A DNA stretch of 64,000 bases from Pseudoalteromonas undina (lineage in GTDB: Bacteria > Pseudomonadota > Gammaproteobacteria > Enterobacterales > Alteromonadaceae). The position numbers and the translations under genes were made by a program. The stretch spans positions 682,001-746,000 of the forward strand of contig NZ_AHCF03000004.1 in the NCBI RefSeq assembly GCF_000238275.3, read 5' to 3'. Below the pieces are notes generated by a model, which did no database searches, was not told where the DNA came from, and saw only the letters and a list, made by a program, of their open reading frames with translations. Below, piece after piece: positions 1 to 8,390 of the stretch. Position 1 is the stretch's first letter; every line of letters starts with the position of its first letter.

Positions 1-1
1 T

Positions 2-220
2 ACGCGGTTTATTGATGCTCTAAACATGATTTTACGTTTGGTAAATATTGGCGATGCTAAATCGCTTGCTTGCCACCCAGCATCGACCACTCACCGCCAA
101 TTAAATGATGAAGAGCTGGCCAATGCTGGCGTTAGCCGCGATTTAATTCGTTTATCGGTGGGTATTGAAAACATTGACGATATTATTGCCGATGTAAGCC
201 AAGCACTCGATAAAGCTTAA
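2..220 (+). CDS. O-acetylhomoserine sulfhydrylase-like PLP enzyme, C-terminal end (partial)
   Basis: The frame is open through the left edge, so only about the last 72 residues are present. The segment [17 protein letters not shown] followed by [13 protein letters not shown] is the typical C-terminus of Cys/Met-metabolism PLP-dependent enzymes, closest to O-acetylhomoserine aminocarboxypropyltransferase (MetY type), which makes homocysteine or methionine precursors in the cytoplasm. The arginine in [16 protein letters not shown] belongs to the substrate-carboxylate binding end of this fold. The PLP lysine lies outside the window. The internal ATG at 26 is not the start, because the family pattern continues upstream of it. 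A terminator follows directly. Family assignment is firm; the choice between MetY and MetB/MetZ is less so. Confidence 0.85.
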   Translation, partial: TRFIDALNMILRLVNIGDAKSLACHPASTTHRQLNDEELANAGVSRDLIRLSVGIENIDDIIADVSQALDKA

Positions 221-230
221 ACCGTACAGT

Positions 231-264
231 AAATACCTCAAACTTTTTTGAGGTATTTATTTTT
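231..264 (+). terminator. Rho-independent terminator after the sulfhydrylase gene
   Basis: A 12-bp stem (AAATACCTCAAA paired with TTTGAGGTATTT) with a CTTT loop is followed by a T-rich tract. It starts 10 bp after the stop codon of the upstream gene. Confidence 0.8.
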
Positions 265-288
265 GCAATTAAAAAGGAGTGCCGTTAG

Positions 289-948
289 ATGAAGTTATTA
301 ATTTTTATCGGTTCGGTTAGAAAAAGTACCCCACCTAAGCCTGCGCGTTTAGGGGAAAGGGTAGCGAAAGCATGTGAGCGTTGTTTGGTTGAGCATTACT
401 CTGAGCATGAAATAGAACTTATTGATCCGCTCGATTATGATTTAGACCCTGTGTTTAAACCGCACTTTGCCTATACGCAGGCTGAGGTACCTAAACAACT
501 TGATGATTTAGCAGCAAAAATTAAAGCCAGCGATGGCTTTGTTATGGTGAGCCCTGAATATAATCATTCTATGAGTCCGGCACTCGCTAATTTGCTAAAC
601 CATTTTGGTAGTTCTTTATTTGGCTATAAACCCAGCGCGATTGTGACCTATTCTGCAGGGCAGTGGGGCGGCGTGCGCGCTGCTGTTGGCATGCGCAGCT
701 TTTTAAGTGAACTGGGCTGTTTGCCGGTATCAGCAATGATCCATGTACCAAAAGCACAGGATGTGTTTATTGAAAGTGGTGAAGCAAACAATGCGGCAGA
801 GCAAACATCGTGGGATAGCTATTTTTCGCGCACCTTTAATCAATTAATGTGGTGGGCTGAGGGCGCAAGCAAACAACGTGAAGCGTTAGATCCTAAGCAA
901 TTAAGCAAAGATTTTAAACGTGACCCATCACAGCGTAATGCGCCTTAA
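289..948 (+). CDS. NAD(P)H-dependent FMN reductase family protein
   Basis: This 219-residue cytoplasmic flavodoxin-fold protein belongs to the NADPH-dependent FMN reductase family. The N-terminal beta strand and phosphate-binding loop read LIFIGSVRKST (residues 4-14). The flavin-contact motif SPEYNHSMSPALANLLNH lies near residues 87-104, with the following YSAGQWGGVRA loop near 121-131. Such enzymes reduce FMN, quinones or azo compounds with NAD(P)H; the real substrate cannot be read from sequence. The start is supported by a GGAG ribosome-binding site about 9 bases upstream. It is a single-gene unit, convergent with the DUF1289 gene, with only 16 bp between the stops. Confidence 0.88.
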   Translation: MKLLIFIGSVRKSTPPKPARLGERVAKACERCLVEHYSEHEIELIDPLDYDLDPVFKPHFAYTQAEVPKQLDDLAAKIKASDGFVMVSPEYNHSMSPALANLLNHFGSSLFGYKPSAIVTYSAGQWGGVRAAVGMRSFLSELGCLPVSAMIHVPKAQDVFIESGEANNAAEQTSWDSYFSRTFNQLMWWAEGASKQREALDPKQLSKDFKRDPSQRNAP

Positions 949-964
949 CGGTTAAAAATTTAAG

Positions 965-1168
965 CTAGTCTTTTTTGGCATCTTCACGAGGGGAGGCCAA
1001 TATTGCTTCTTTTTGTTCGTCAGTTAAAATAATCCAGTCGAATATTTCGTCGCTGGTGCGACCGCACCCAGTACAGTAGCCCTTCATTCTATAACATTCA
1101 CCGATACAGTCTGTTTTTAAATGAGTGGATTGTTTACTGGGTGTTTGGCGCATACATTCTCTCGTCAT
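965..1168 (-). CDS. DUF1289 domain small cysteine-rich protein
   Basis: This 67-residue protein has the DUF1289 signature: CIGECYRMKGYCTGCGRTSDEI at residues 21-42, followed by a W and a short helix. Spaced cysteines (C21, C25, C32, C35) suggest a small metal- or cluster-binding domain, though no function is established for the family. The start codon overlaps the stop of the upstream lipoprotein gene by one base (TAATG), so translation is probably coupled. Start choice is uncertain: the second Met (MRQTP, residue 6) would also retain the domain. Confidence 0.8.
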   Translation of the reverse strand: MTRECMRQTPSKQSTHLKTDCIGECYRMKGYCTGCGRTSDEIFDWIILTDEQKEAILASPREDAKKD

Positions 1169-1683
1169 TATTTAGTGGCGACGGGCTTTCCTACTTCTAA
1201 AGAGGTCGACCAAGTTTTAATTTTTGATAACGTTTTGCTGGTATAAACAGAAATAACCGGCGACTTATCATCAAGTACAAAGGTAGTACGCAGCGACGTT
1301 TCTGACTCTTTTTGTGTTTCTAACCAGTTGTTTTTTTTAGTTAAACATTGGCGAGTGAGTTCAACTGCTTGTTGATGCATAGCTACCGCCTGCTGTTGAT
1401 CTTTGTAGCTTTCTTGGCATTGATAGGTCACAGTTTGATTGTTAAAGCTAGTCACTTGGCAGTTATCGCCAAATACGTTGTACTTTGCAGTCCACACATC
1501 TAAATATGAGTTTTGTACTTTGGTGTCTTTTAACGCATCAAATCGATTATCGAATTCGGTTATTAAGCCATCCATTTTTTCACAGGGCGTTAAGCTGTCT
1601 AATTTGGCTTTTTGCTCGCTGGTTAAACTGCTACATCCAGACAAAATAAGACCAGTGAGTATAAGCGATATATAAGTTTTCAT
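1168..1683 (-). CDS. Hypothetical lipoprotein
   Basis: No family recognised. The 171-residue product begins with a lipoprotein signal peptide, MKTYISLILTGLILSGC, with the lipobox LSGC at residues 14-17, so it should be lipid-anchored. The residue after Cys is Ser, which favours outer-membrane sorting under the usual +2 rule. The mature part is polar, with several Cys (C34, C75, C90, C114 approximately) and two predicted helical stretches. It is translationally coupled to the downstream DUF1289 gene by a one-base overlap; what joins the two is unknown. Confidence 0.7.
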   Translation of the reverse strand: MKTYISLILTGLILSGCSSLTSEQKAKLDSLTPCEKMDGLITEFDNRFDALKDTKVQNSYLDVWTAKYNVFGDNCQVTSFNNQTVTYQCQESYKDQQQAVAMHQQAVELTRQCLTKKNNWLETQKESETSLRTTFVLDDKSPVISVYTSKTLSKIKTWSTSLEVGKPVATK

Positions 1684-1840
1684 AGTGCGCTATCCTTTTG
1701 TAATAGCTATTCCTTGAATATTAGCTAAAGGATACCTAAGGGAGAGAATAAATGCTATTGAGAAGGCTGAATTAAAAAGAAAATTATGGCTTGTTATAAC
1801 GATGTGCGCCACATAATGGCGCACACAGTAATCGTTGTAT

Positions 1841-2184
1841 TTACTTATGACGACCTTGTAGGCAAGCAACTACATCAGTGAGTTCTAACCCTTGTCGTTG
1901 TAATAGTACAACGAGGTGATATAACAAATCGGCCGACTCGTTGGTAAGTTCATTGTTGTCGTGTTTCATTGCCGCAAGTGCCACTTCTACATCTTCTCCA
2001 CCTACTTTTTGACAGCTACGGCTTAAGTCTTCTGCGAACAGTGACGCAGTGTAGCTTTTAGCGCTTCGCTGTTCATAAAGCCTTGCATTAAAATTACGCC
2101 AGATCGGGCATCTTGAACAATGGCAGGGATCATCTCGCTTTTAGCGAAAGCAACTTGAGTTCGTTTTTCTAAGGTTACTTGCAT
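1841..2184 (-). pseudogene. hisIE remnant, frameshifted by a large internal deletion
   Basis: The remnant starts at ATG 2184 and follows intact HisIE for about 45 residues (MQVTLEKRTQ... through SEALKATL). It then loses 271 bp relative to the intact gene. The junction lies at about 2055-2060, at a CTTTT microhomology. Since 271 is not a multiple of three, reading shifts and stops within about eight codons. The missing part contains the zinc-binding cyclohydrolase residues. The downstream pyrophosphohydrolase part survives out of frame, with changes such as the GEEGVEV region now reading GGEDVEV. It cannot encode a working bifunctional enzyme. Confidence 0.92.
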
Positions 2185-2862
2185 AGTCTTGCTGCCACTT
2201 GGTTATCGATTAAAAATTGTTTTAGTTCACCGATGTTTATCACGTTTTTGTGAAAAAACACTGGCTGCGAGCGCACCATCCACTTGGCTTTGTTGAAATA
2301 CATCAACAAAATCTTGCATGCTGCCTGCACCGCCTGAGGCGATTAAAGAAGTATCACACAGCTGGCGTATTTTGCTGAGTTGCTCGTTGTCGTAACCGTT
2401 GCGGCTTGACGCATTAGGATCGCCAGTAAGCTGATAAACTAGATATTCACAGGTTGTTTCGTCAAAAAAGCTGTCAATGCCAACAACTACACACTGCTTG
2501 CCAAACTCATCATGTAATTCTTTAATTAGCTCTGGACGCGCAATAGAAGGGCTATTAATACTGATTTTGTCAGCGCCACGTTCAAGCACACGAGCTGCAT
2601 CAGCCACCGATTTAATACCACCGGCTACACAAAATGGAATATCGATATGGCGGGCAATGTTTTCCACCAAATTGACATCGAGTAGGCGTTTTTCAACACT
2701 TGCACTGATCTCGTAAAACACCAGTTCATCAGCACCGGCTTCGCTGTAAGCTTTAGCTAGGGTAAGTACATCGCCAACCACTTCGTGGCCTTTAAATTTA
2801 ACCCCTTTAACGACTTAGCCGTCTTTTACATCTAAACAAGGAATTATGCGTTTTGATAACAT
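2175..2862 (-). pseudogene. hisF remnant with nonsense codon, in-frame deletion and frameshift
   Basis: Against intact HisF there are three lesions. Codon 16 is a stop (CAA to TAA, at 2815-2817). A 93-bp in-frame deletion between two TGCG repeats removes 31 residues after NASSR. One extra A in an A6 run (2253-2258) shifts the last ~30 codons. An open frame of 184 codons (2227-2781) survives between the lesions but lacks the N-terminal catalytic strand with the conserved CLDVKDG aspartate and part of the barrel. The remaining protein sequence is about 93% identical to intact HisF, while the DNA is only about 81% identical. Confidence 0.93.
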
Positions 2863-2873
2863 GAGAATGCCTA

Positions 2874-3131
2874 GTTTTTAAAATTTTGATTTGAAATAAA
2901 GCTGTTTTTACATTTATCGTTTGTATGACTAAATAGAAGACACATAGACTGCACTTGATATGTTATTTATTTGATAAATTTGAATAGTTCATTTAATGAA
3001 TGAATCTTAATGCATTACTATGCAATGAATTCTTAGCCTCACCACATAATAGAACTCCGGCTATGTTAATACTTAAAGCTAGAACTTAAAGTGATAATTA
3101 ATGCCTTAAAAAAGTATTCGCTTCAAAGCTT
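2874..3131. other. Gene-free AT-rich spacer
   Basis: This is the stretch between the his remnant and the diguanylate cyclase gene. It is AT-rich, with no convincing reading frame, promoter or RNA feature seen. Confidence 0.5.
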
Positions 3132-3163
3132 ATTTTAAATTTATAAAATACTAAATTTAAAAT
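3132..3163 (-). terminator. AT-only hairpin just beyond the diguanylate cyclase stop codon
   Basis: A perfect 12-bp inverted repeat (ATTTTAAATTTA / TAAATTTAAAAT) with an 8-base loop lies 2 bp past the stop codon. The stem contains no G or C, so it is at best a weak terminator or an mRNA 3' end stabiliser. Confidence 0.35.
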
Positions 3164-3165
3164 GT

Positions 3166-5136
3166 TTATTTGGAAAAGCGATAACAGTTTCTGCCGGAGT
3201 TTTTAGCTTCATAAAGGGCTTGGTCTGCCTGTGTTTTAAGCTTAATGCTGGTTTGAGTTTCTGACGCGCTGGTTGCAATACCAATGCTTATACCTAAGCT
3301 GCATTGCTGATCAAAAATAGTAAAGGGGGTGTTAATACTTGTGATAATTCGCTCTGCAATATCCGCTATTGCTTTTTTATCGTTTAACTGAGGAAGAATT
3401 GCTGCAAATTCATCTCCCCCAATGCGCGCAATAATATCTTGTTGTCGCAAACAACTTTTGATGCGAATCGCCACCTCTTTAAGAACTTCATCACCTGCAC
3501 CATGGCCTAATTCATCATTGATGGGTTTAAAGTAATCTAAATCAAGGTACATAAGTACCAAAGGGCAGGAAAGCTGCGTTGCTTTTATGATTTCTAAATC
3601 AAGCTGCTCTAAAAAAATACGGCGGTTATAAAGCCCTGTTAAACTGTCAAAATAAGCATAGTTTTCTACTTTGGCTTGATATTTTCTTCTTTTAATTGTG
3701 TGGATGGCAAAAGTATAAATAACAAATATCATTAACGTCATAATACCAAGATAAAGAGCGATAATAAGTTTCTTTAAGCTACTAAACTCACTCTCTATTT
3801 TAGCCAGCGGGACTTTATTAATTAATGTCCATTCGGGTCTGTTTATTAGGCTATTAGCGATATTATTTGGGAGCAACATGTCGTTTAATAAAGTTAAGTG
3901 ATCATAAATATAAACATTGTTTTCATTTTCAATAATTCCATTCGCTTGGGTTTGCATGCTTTGCCATATGTGTGGCTGCTGATCTTTAAAACGGTGTTGC
4001 GGTCTGTTAGCAAACATAAATGACCATTGCTTATTGGTATCTCCAAATAACCAATAGCTATCTTTATTAAGCAGCATAATATTGCCTGATGAATTTTTTG
4101 AGATATTGTCTAATTGGCTAAGTAAGTGAGCTCCTTCAAGGTTGACGATAAGTAGCCCTATTTTAGTTCCTTTGGGTCCCATTAGCACAGAAGCTAAACG
4201 TATCATTGGTTTAAAAGGGCGTTCTATCTCACCGTTTTCAAAGTTTAAATCTAATGGGGAAATAAAAATAGCTGACGGGTTCATTTTTATAGCCTGTTTA
4301 AAATAGTAACGATGGCTTTTGTCTTGTAGCTGCTCTGCTGAGACTATAGCAACATTGTGCTTGTCTCTATGCACCCTTAATAGTTCCTTACCTGTTAGAT
4401 CAAGAATTCGAATTTGTGTATAAAAGTTTTTAATAGAAATAAAGTTAGCATAGTCTTGCTCTAGCTGAGCTCTATTGACCGAACTTAAAATGTCATGATC
4501 TTTAAAATGATGATTGTTTCTTAAAATCAGCAAGTCACGAGAGGCATGATTAAGTTGTTGTAAAAAAGCTTTTTTTGCTTGTTTTAATTCATTTTTTTCA
4601 TGTTGTATAACATTATTAATACGTGTTTGTAATTGGCTTTGGTAAAACATATATAAGGCGATATATAACAATACCGCAGAGCAAAAGTAGGCCAATGAAC
4701 TAGTCAGTTTTGTCGTGTTTTTTTGTGTGTTATGTGATTGGTTTAATGAAAAAGCATATTTAATTACGAATAAATAAATAAGCGAGACACTTAAGCTACT
4801 TAAAATTAAGCCGTCAATGAGCATGATTTGCCATTGTTTTAACATGAGAGCATCAAAATTAAAGGCAAACATTATGATTGCTTCAACAGTGAACACAATC
4901 ATAGCTATTTTTATAATAAGGAACTCAGTTCTGAGCTTTTGGTGAGTTACAAAGTCATTATCGCGAAATAAGTAAAGGGTAGTGACAATCGCTACTAACG
5001 CGATAAGGCTGGAATCTAATATTACTGAAAGCCAAACACCGGTAAACTTGGTAACAAATGCGGCTAAAAAAAGCATAATAACAGCTTCACTAAACGCTAA
5101 AGATAAAAAGAGGATCAGTAAGCGTTTTATTGGCAT
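3166..5136 (-). CDS. Membrane-bound sensor diguanylate cyclase
   Basis: This protein makes cyclic di-GMP from two GTP. From the ATG at 5136 it has 656 residues: several N-terminal membrane helices (roughly residues 5-165), an extracytoplasmic sensor region of about 290 residues resembling a Cache-type domain, another membrane helix near 455-480, and a C-terminal GGDEF domain. The active site reads GGDEF (about 573-577) and is intact. The product-inhibition site RQQD lies exactly five residues upstream, so feedback by c-di-GMP is expected. A longer reading from TTG at 5175 is possible, but that TTG has no ribosome-binding site, whereas the ATG has GGA 8 bases upstream. It is monocistronic. Confidence 0.88.
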   Translation of the reverse strand: MPIKRLLILFLSLAFSEAVIMLFLAAFVTKFTGVWLSVILDSSLIALVAIVTTLYLFRDNDFVTHQKLRTEFLIIKIAMIVFTVEAIIMFAFNFDALMLKQWQIMLIDGLILSSLSVSLIYLFVIKYAFSLNQSHNTQKNTTKLTSSLAYFCSAVLLYIALYMFYQSQLQTRINNVIQHEKNELKQAKKAFLQQLNHASRDLLILRNNHHFKDHDILSSVNRAQLEQDYANFISIKNFYTQIRILDLTGKELLRVHRDKHNVAIVSAEQLQDKSHRYYFKQAIKMNPSAIFISPLDLNFENGEIERPFKPMIRLASVLMGPKGTKIGLLIVNLEGAHLLSQLDNISKNSSGNIMLLNKDSYWLFGDTNKQWSFMFANRPQHRFKDQQPHIWQSMQTQANGIIENENNVYIYDHLTLLNDMLLPNNIANSLINRPEWTLINKVPLAKIESEFSSLKKLIIALYLGIMTLMIFVIYTFAIHTIKRRKYQAKVENYAYFDSLTGLYNRRIFLEQLDLEIIKATQLSCPLVLMYLDLDYFKPINDELGHGAGDEVLKEVAIRIKSCLRQQDIIARIGGDEFAAILPQLNDKKAIADIAERIITSINTPFTIFDQQCSLGISIGIATSASETQTSIKLKTQADQALYEAKNSGRNCYRFSK

Positions 5137-5269
5137 GAAAGTATCCGTGGAGTAAGTGTTATTATTGAATTTCAAAACGAAAACATTTTGTAACTATATA
5201 ATAATTATAAAGGATGAGAATTACTATAAAGTTTATTAAATTAACTGTAGTTTTGACTAAAGTATAATA

Positions 5270-5308
5270 AGGATCCGGTCAAAGCAGAACATTGTTTAAC
5301 CGAATCCT
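5270..5308 (-). terminator. Hairpin downstream of the RND permease gene
   Basis: A 10-bp stem (AGGATCCGGT / ACCGAATCCT, with one wobble pair) encloses a 19-base loop, 24 bp past the permease stop codon. It lacks a clear T-tract on the minus strand, so it may be a terminator or only an mRNA end structure. Confidence 0.35.
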
Positions 5309-5332
5309 ACAATTTAGAGCTTAATTACTCGC

Positions 5333-8300
5333 TTACTGATTTTGTTTAACATTCATAAAAATAGCATATAGCACGGGTATCACGATTAAAGTCAGCAGGG
5401 TAGCAAACAGTAATCCAAATACTAAAACCACAGACATTGATTGGAAAAATGCATCAAAATACAGTGGAATAACCCCTAACACCGTGGTCAGTGTTCCCAT
5501 CATTACCGGTCTTACCCGACTATTTGCCGAATCGATAATGGCATTATATGCAGCTTTACCTTGGCGAATTTCCATGTCCATTTGATCTACTAATACAATG
5601 GCATTTTTAATTAACAAACCAGAGAGCGATAGCAATCCTAATATGCCCATAAACTCTAGTGGAATTTGTGTGGTTACCAGTCCAAAAACAACACCAATTA
5701 AGGCTAATGGCACGACAAGCCAAATAATAATTGGTTGTTTTAAAGCGTTAAATAACACAATAACAATCAGCACCATGGCTAAAAAGCCCAGCGGAATAGT
5801 TGAGGCCAGCATTTCGTTAGATTCTTTCGATTGTCCGTATTCGCCATCCCATTCAAGTCGATACCCTTGAGGTAGGTCAATGGCTTCTATTTTAGGCCTT
5901 ACCCGATTAAATAACTCTGAGGCTAGTTCACCTGGTAGTGGATCGGCTTGGGCTTTTATAGTCCATTCGCGGTCTTCACGCTTTAAAATACCATCGCGCC
6001 AGACGGTTTTAAACCCATTGGTTACTTGCGCAAGGGGCAGTGTTTCACCGGTTATATTGCTTTGCACTTGAATATTTCCAATATCGTTTATGTCTACACG
6101 TTCAGCTTGTGGCGCTCTAACAATAATAGGAATGAGCTCTTCACCTTCACGATACTGCCCAACGATTTGCCCCGAAAAATTTTGCTGTAAGGCTTCAGCA
6201 ACCGCTTTACGCGTTACACCAGCGCGCTGTGCATTAATGGCAGAATACTGTGGCTCAATAACACTAATGCGTTGTCGCCATGTATCTTTAATTGATAGAG
6301 CGCCGCCATCATCAATTAATATTCCTTTTGCTTGTGCAGCTAGCTCTCTTAATACATCTGGGTCGGGCCCTTTAAATGTGGCTTCTATTTTAGAGCCCCC
6401 ACCAGGGCCCATTACAAAGCGCCATGCTTTGCCTTGAGCATCGACAAAGTTATCGTCAATGTAATTTTGTACGGTAGGTAAAAGTTGATCTAGCTTTTTG
6501 TAGTCATCGACTTTAGCTAAAATTTGCCCATAAGAACTATTTGGTGACTCACTACCATAAATAAGCATGTAGCGAAGACCGCCGCCGCCAATAAGCGTTT
6601 GTATACCTTCAACGCCATTTTGTTGCTTTACAAATTTCTCTAACTTGAGCATATCTCTTTTGGTTTTTTCAATATCGGTGCCTTGTGGTAGCCAAAAATC
6701 AACCACCATTTGCGGTGTGGTAGAAGCTGGGAAAAAACCTGATTTTACAAATTGAAATCCCCACATAGACACACTAAAAGTGGCAACCACAATGGCAATA
6801 CTAAGCCAGCGGTGATGCAATGCCGAAACCACAACAGATTGATATAACGCCATGAGTTTATTCGGTTTTGCTGAGCCTGAGGTGTCGTTATCTTGCTCTT
6901 TAAACAAGCAATAACAAAATAAGGGAGTTAGGGTAATGGCAAATAACCAGCTGTATAATAAAGAAATTAAAATAACCCAGAATAAATGACCGGTAAATTC
7001 AGCGGTATCACCTGGGGCAAGACCAATAGGCGCAAAAGCAACAATGCCTACCAAGGTACCACCCAGTAGTGGCCACTTAGTTTGCTTGACGACTTCGCTG
7101 GCAATGTCTAACTTTTTACGGCCTTTTTGTGTACCAACTAAAATCCCTTCGGTCACAACTATGGCGTTATCAACCATCATTCCTAACGCGATAATCAGCG
7201 CTCCAAGAGAAATTCGATGCATGGGTATACCGCTCAAATCCATGGTCGCAAGGGTCGCAAAAATGGTTAGCAGTAATACTGCGCCAATAATAATTCCTGA
7301 GCGCAAACCCATAAATAGCAGCAGGGTAACCATTACGATCACCAGTGCGACTAAAACATTCACTACAAAGTTGTCGACTGAATCTTGTACTACTTTACCT
7401 TGGTGGTAAAACTCATGCACTGTGATACCCAGCGGTCTGAGGTTTTCAGTTTGTTTTACTTTGTCATCAACGCGGTCAAATACTTTAACCACATTAGCGC
7501 CCAATACACTGGCGACCCCAAGTGAAATTGCAGGTTTAGAGTTATAACGGACTAACTTGGTTGCTGGACTTTGAAAGCCACGGTATACATTGGCAATATC
7601 TTTAAGATAAATTGTTTTACCTTCACCGCTGGCACTAACCAATAGATTTTTAATGGTATCAACGGAGTTTATTTCTCCGGTAGGGTCGATAAAAATACGT
7701 TGATCGCCAATTTGAGTGTTACCAGCGCTCAATACAGCGTTTTGCTCATCTAAAATGCCGTAAATATTATTAATAGACACGCCTAAAGAGGCTAACTCTT
7801 CACGAGCTATTTCTACAAATATGCCTTCTTGCTGCACGCCTGTCATAGCAACTTTGGCTACGCCCTCTACTTGTAAAATGTCACTTTGCAAATCTTTAGC
7901 GTAGGCATGTAACTCGTCGGGTGAGTACCCTTCGGCGGTTATTAAATAGCTCAAGCCATACACATCACCAAAATCGTCATAAACTTGTGGCGTGCCAGTA
8001 CCAGGCGGTAATGTTGGACGTGTGTCATTTATTTTGTTTCTGAGCTTAGTCCAAATAACTTGCAACTCAGATTTAGTCGGGGAAAACTCTGATTTAATCT
8101 CTACTTTAATTTCAGATAAACCTGTAGATGAGGTGGATGATATAGTATCAACTTCTTGTAGTTCTTGAATTGCACGTTCAAGTGGCTCAGTGACCTCTTT
8201 TGCAACTTCTAGTGGGCTTGCACCTGAGTACGAGACAAACACTTGCGCGGTGCGAATTATAAATTCGGGGTCTTCAAACCGCGCCATATTTTTATAGGAT

Positions 8301-8380
8301 GAAAAACCAAACCCTAGCGTTAAAATAATGAGTATGGTGCTAATTAATTTATTATTGATTGTCCATTTTGCTAAATCCAT
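5333..8380 (-). CDS. RND-family efflux permease (inner membrane)
   Basis: This 1015-residue proton-driven transporter is the inner-membrane part of a tripartite efflux pump. The first helix follows MDLAKWTINNKLIS. Repeated features of the family are visible: the periplasmic porter segment starting ARFEDPEFIIRTAQV, central helices with GALIIALGMMVDNAIVV (about residues 390-406, containing the proton-relay Asp), and the second-half helices with LLSLSGLLIKNAIVLVDQMD. Length is normal for the hydrophobe/amphiphile subfamily. It lies 10 bp downstream of the adaptor gene and has an AGGAG ribosome-binding site. No TolC-like gene is in the window, so an outer-membrane channel must come from elsewhere. 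Substrate is unknown. Confidence 0.93.
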   Translation of the reverse strand: MDLAKWTINNKLISTILIILTLGFGFSSYKNMARFEDPEFIIRTAQVFVSYSGASPLEVAKEVTEPLERAIQELQEVDTISSTSSTGLSEIKVEIKSEFSPTKSELQVIWTKLRNKINDTRPTLPPGTGTPQVYDDFGDVYGLSYLITAEGYSPDELHAYAKDLQSDILQVEGVAKVAMTGVQQEGIFVEIAREELASLGVSINNIYGILDEQNAVLSAGNTQIGDQRIFIDPTGEINSVDTIKNLLVSASGEGKTIYLKDIANVYRGFQSPATKLVRYNSKPAISLGVASVLGANVVKVFDRVDDKVKQTENLRPLGITVHEFYHQGKVVQDSVDNFVVNVLVALVIVMVTLLLFMGLRSGIIIGAVLLLTIFATLATMDLSGIPMHRISLGALIIALGMMVDNAIVVTEGILVGTQKGRKKLDIASEVVKQTKWPLLGGTLVGIVAFAPIGLAPGDTAEFTGHLFWVILISLLYSWLFAITLTPLFCYCLFKEQDNDTSGSAKPNKLMALYQSVVVSALHHRWLSIAIVVATFSVSMWGFQFVKSGFFPASTTPQMVVDFWLPQGTDIEKTKRDMLKLEKFVKQQNGVEGIQTLIGGGGLRYMLIYGSESPNSSYGQILAKVDDYKKLDQLLPTVQNYIDDNFVDAQGKAWRFVMGPGGGSKIEATFKGPDPDVLRELAAQAKGILIDDGGALSIKDTWRQRISVIEPQYSAINAQRAGVTRKAVAEALQQNFSGQIVGQYREGEELIPIIVRAPQAERVDINDIGNIQVQSNITGETLPLAQVTNGFKTVWRDGILKREDREWTIKAQADPLPGELASELFNRVRPKIEAIDLPQGYRLEWDGEYGQSKESNEMLASTIPLGFLAMVLIVIVLFNALKQPIIIWLVVPLALIGVVFGLVTTQIPLEFMGILGLLSLSGLLIKNAIVLVDQMDMEIRQGKAAYNAIIDSANSRVRPVMMGTLTTVLGVIPLYFDAFFQSMSVVLVFGLLFATLLTLIVIPVLYAIFMNVKQNQ

Positions 8381-8390
8381 TACCGCGCTC

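Larger units (their letters stand above)
1722..2873 (-). repeat. Decayed copy of the his operon 3' end (hisF-hisIE plus downstream hairpin)
   Basis: This block is homologous to about 11959-13476, in the same minus orientation. It runs from the last ~10 bases of hisA through hisF, hisIE and the 23-bp hairpin beyond hisIE (1803-1825 here, 12040-12062 there, identical). Read by eye, identity is about 94% over the hisIE 3' end and about 81% over the hisF core. Two internal deletions (93 bp and 271 bp) make it shorter than the intact region. Homology stops abruptly at both ends: at 1722, matching the end of the inverted-end element beside the intact operon, and near 2873, shortly inside hisA. Confidence 0.92.

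Noticed and set aside
2227..2781. Open frame of 184 codons that looks like a HisF protein
   Set aside because: It is the surviving middle of a decayed hisF copy. It lacks the N-terminal catalytic strand, has a 31-residue internal deletion and a frameshifted end, and an intact hisF exists at 12683-13462.
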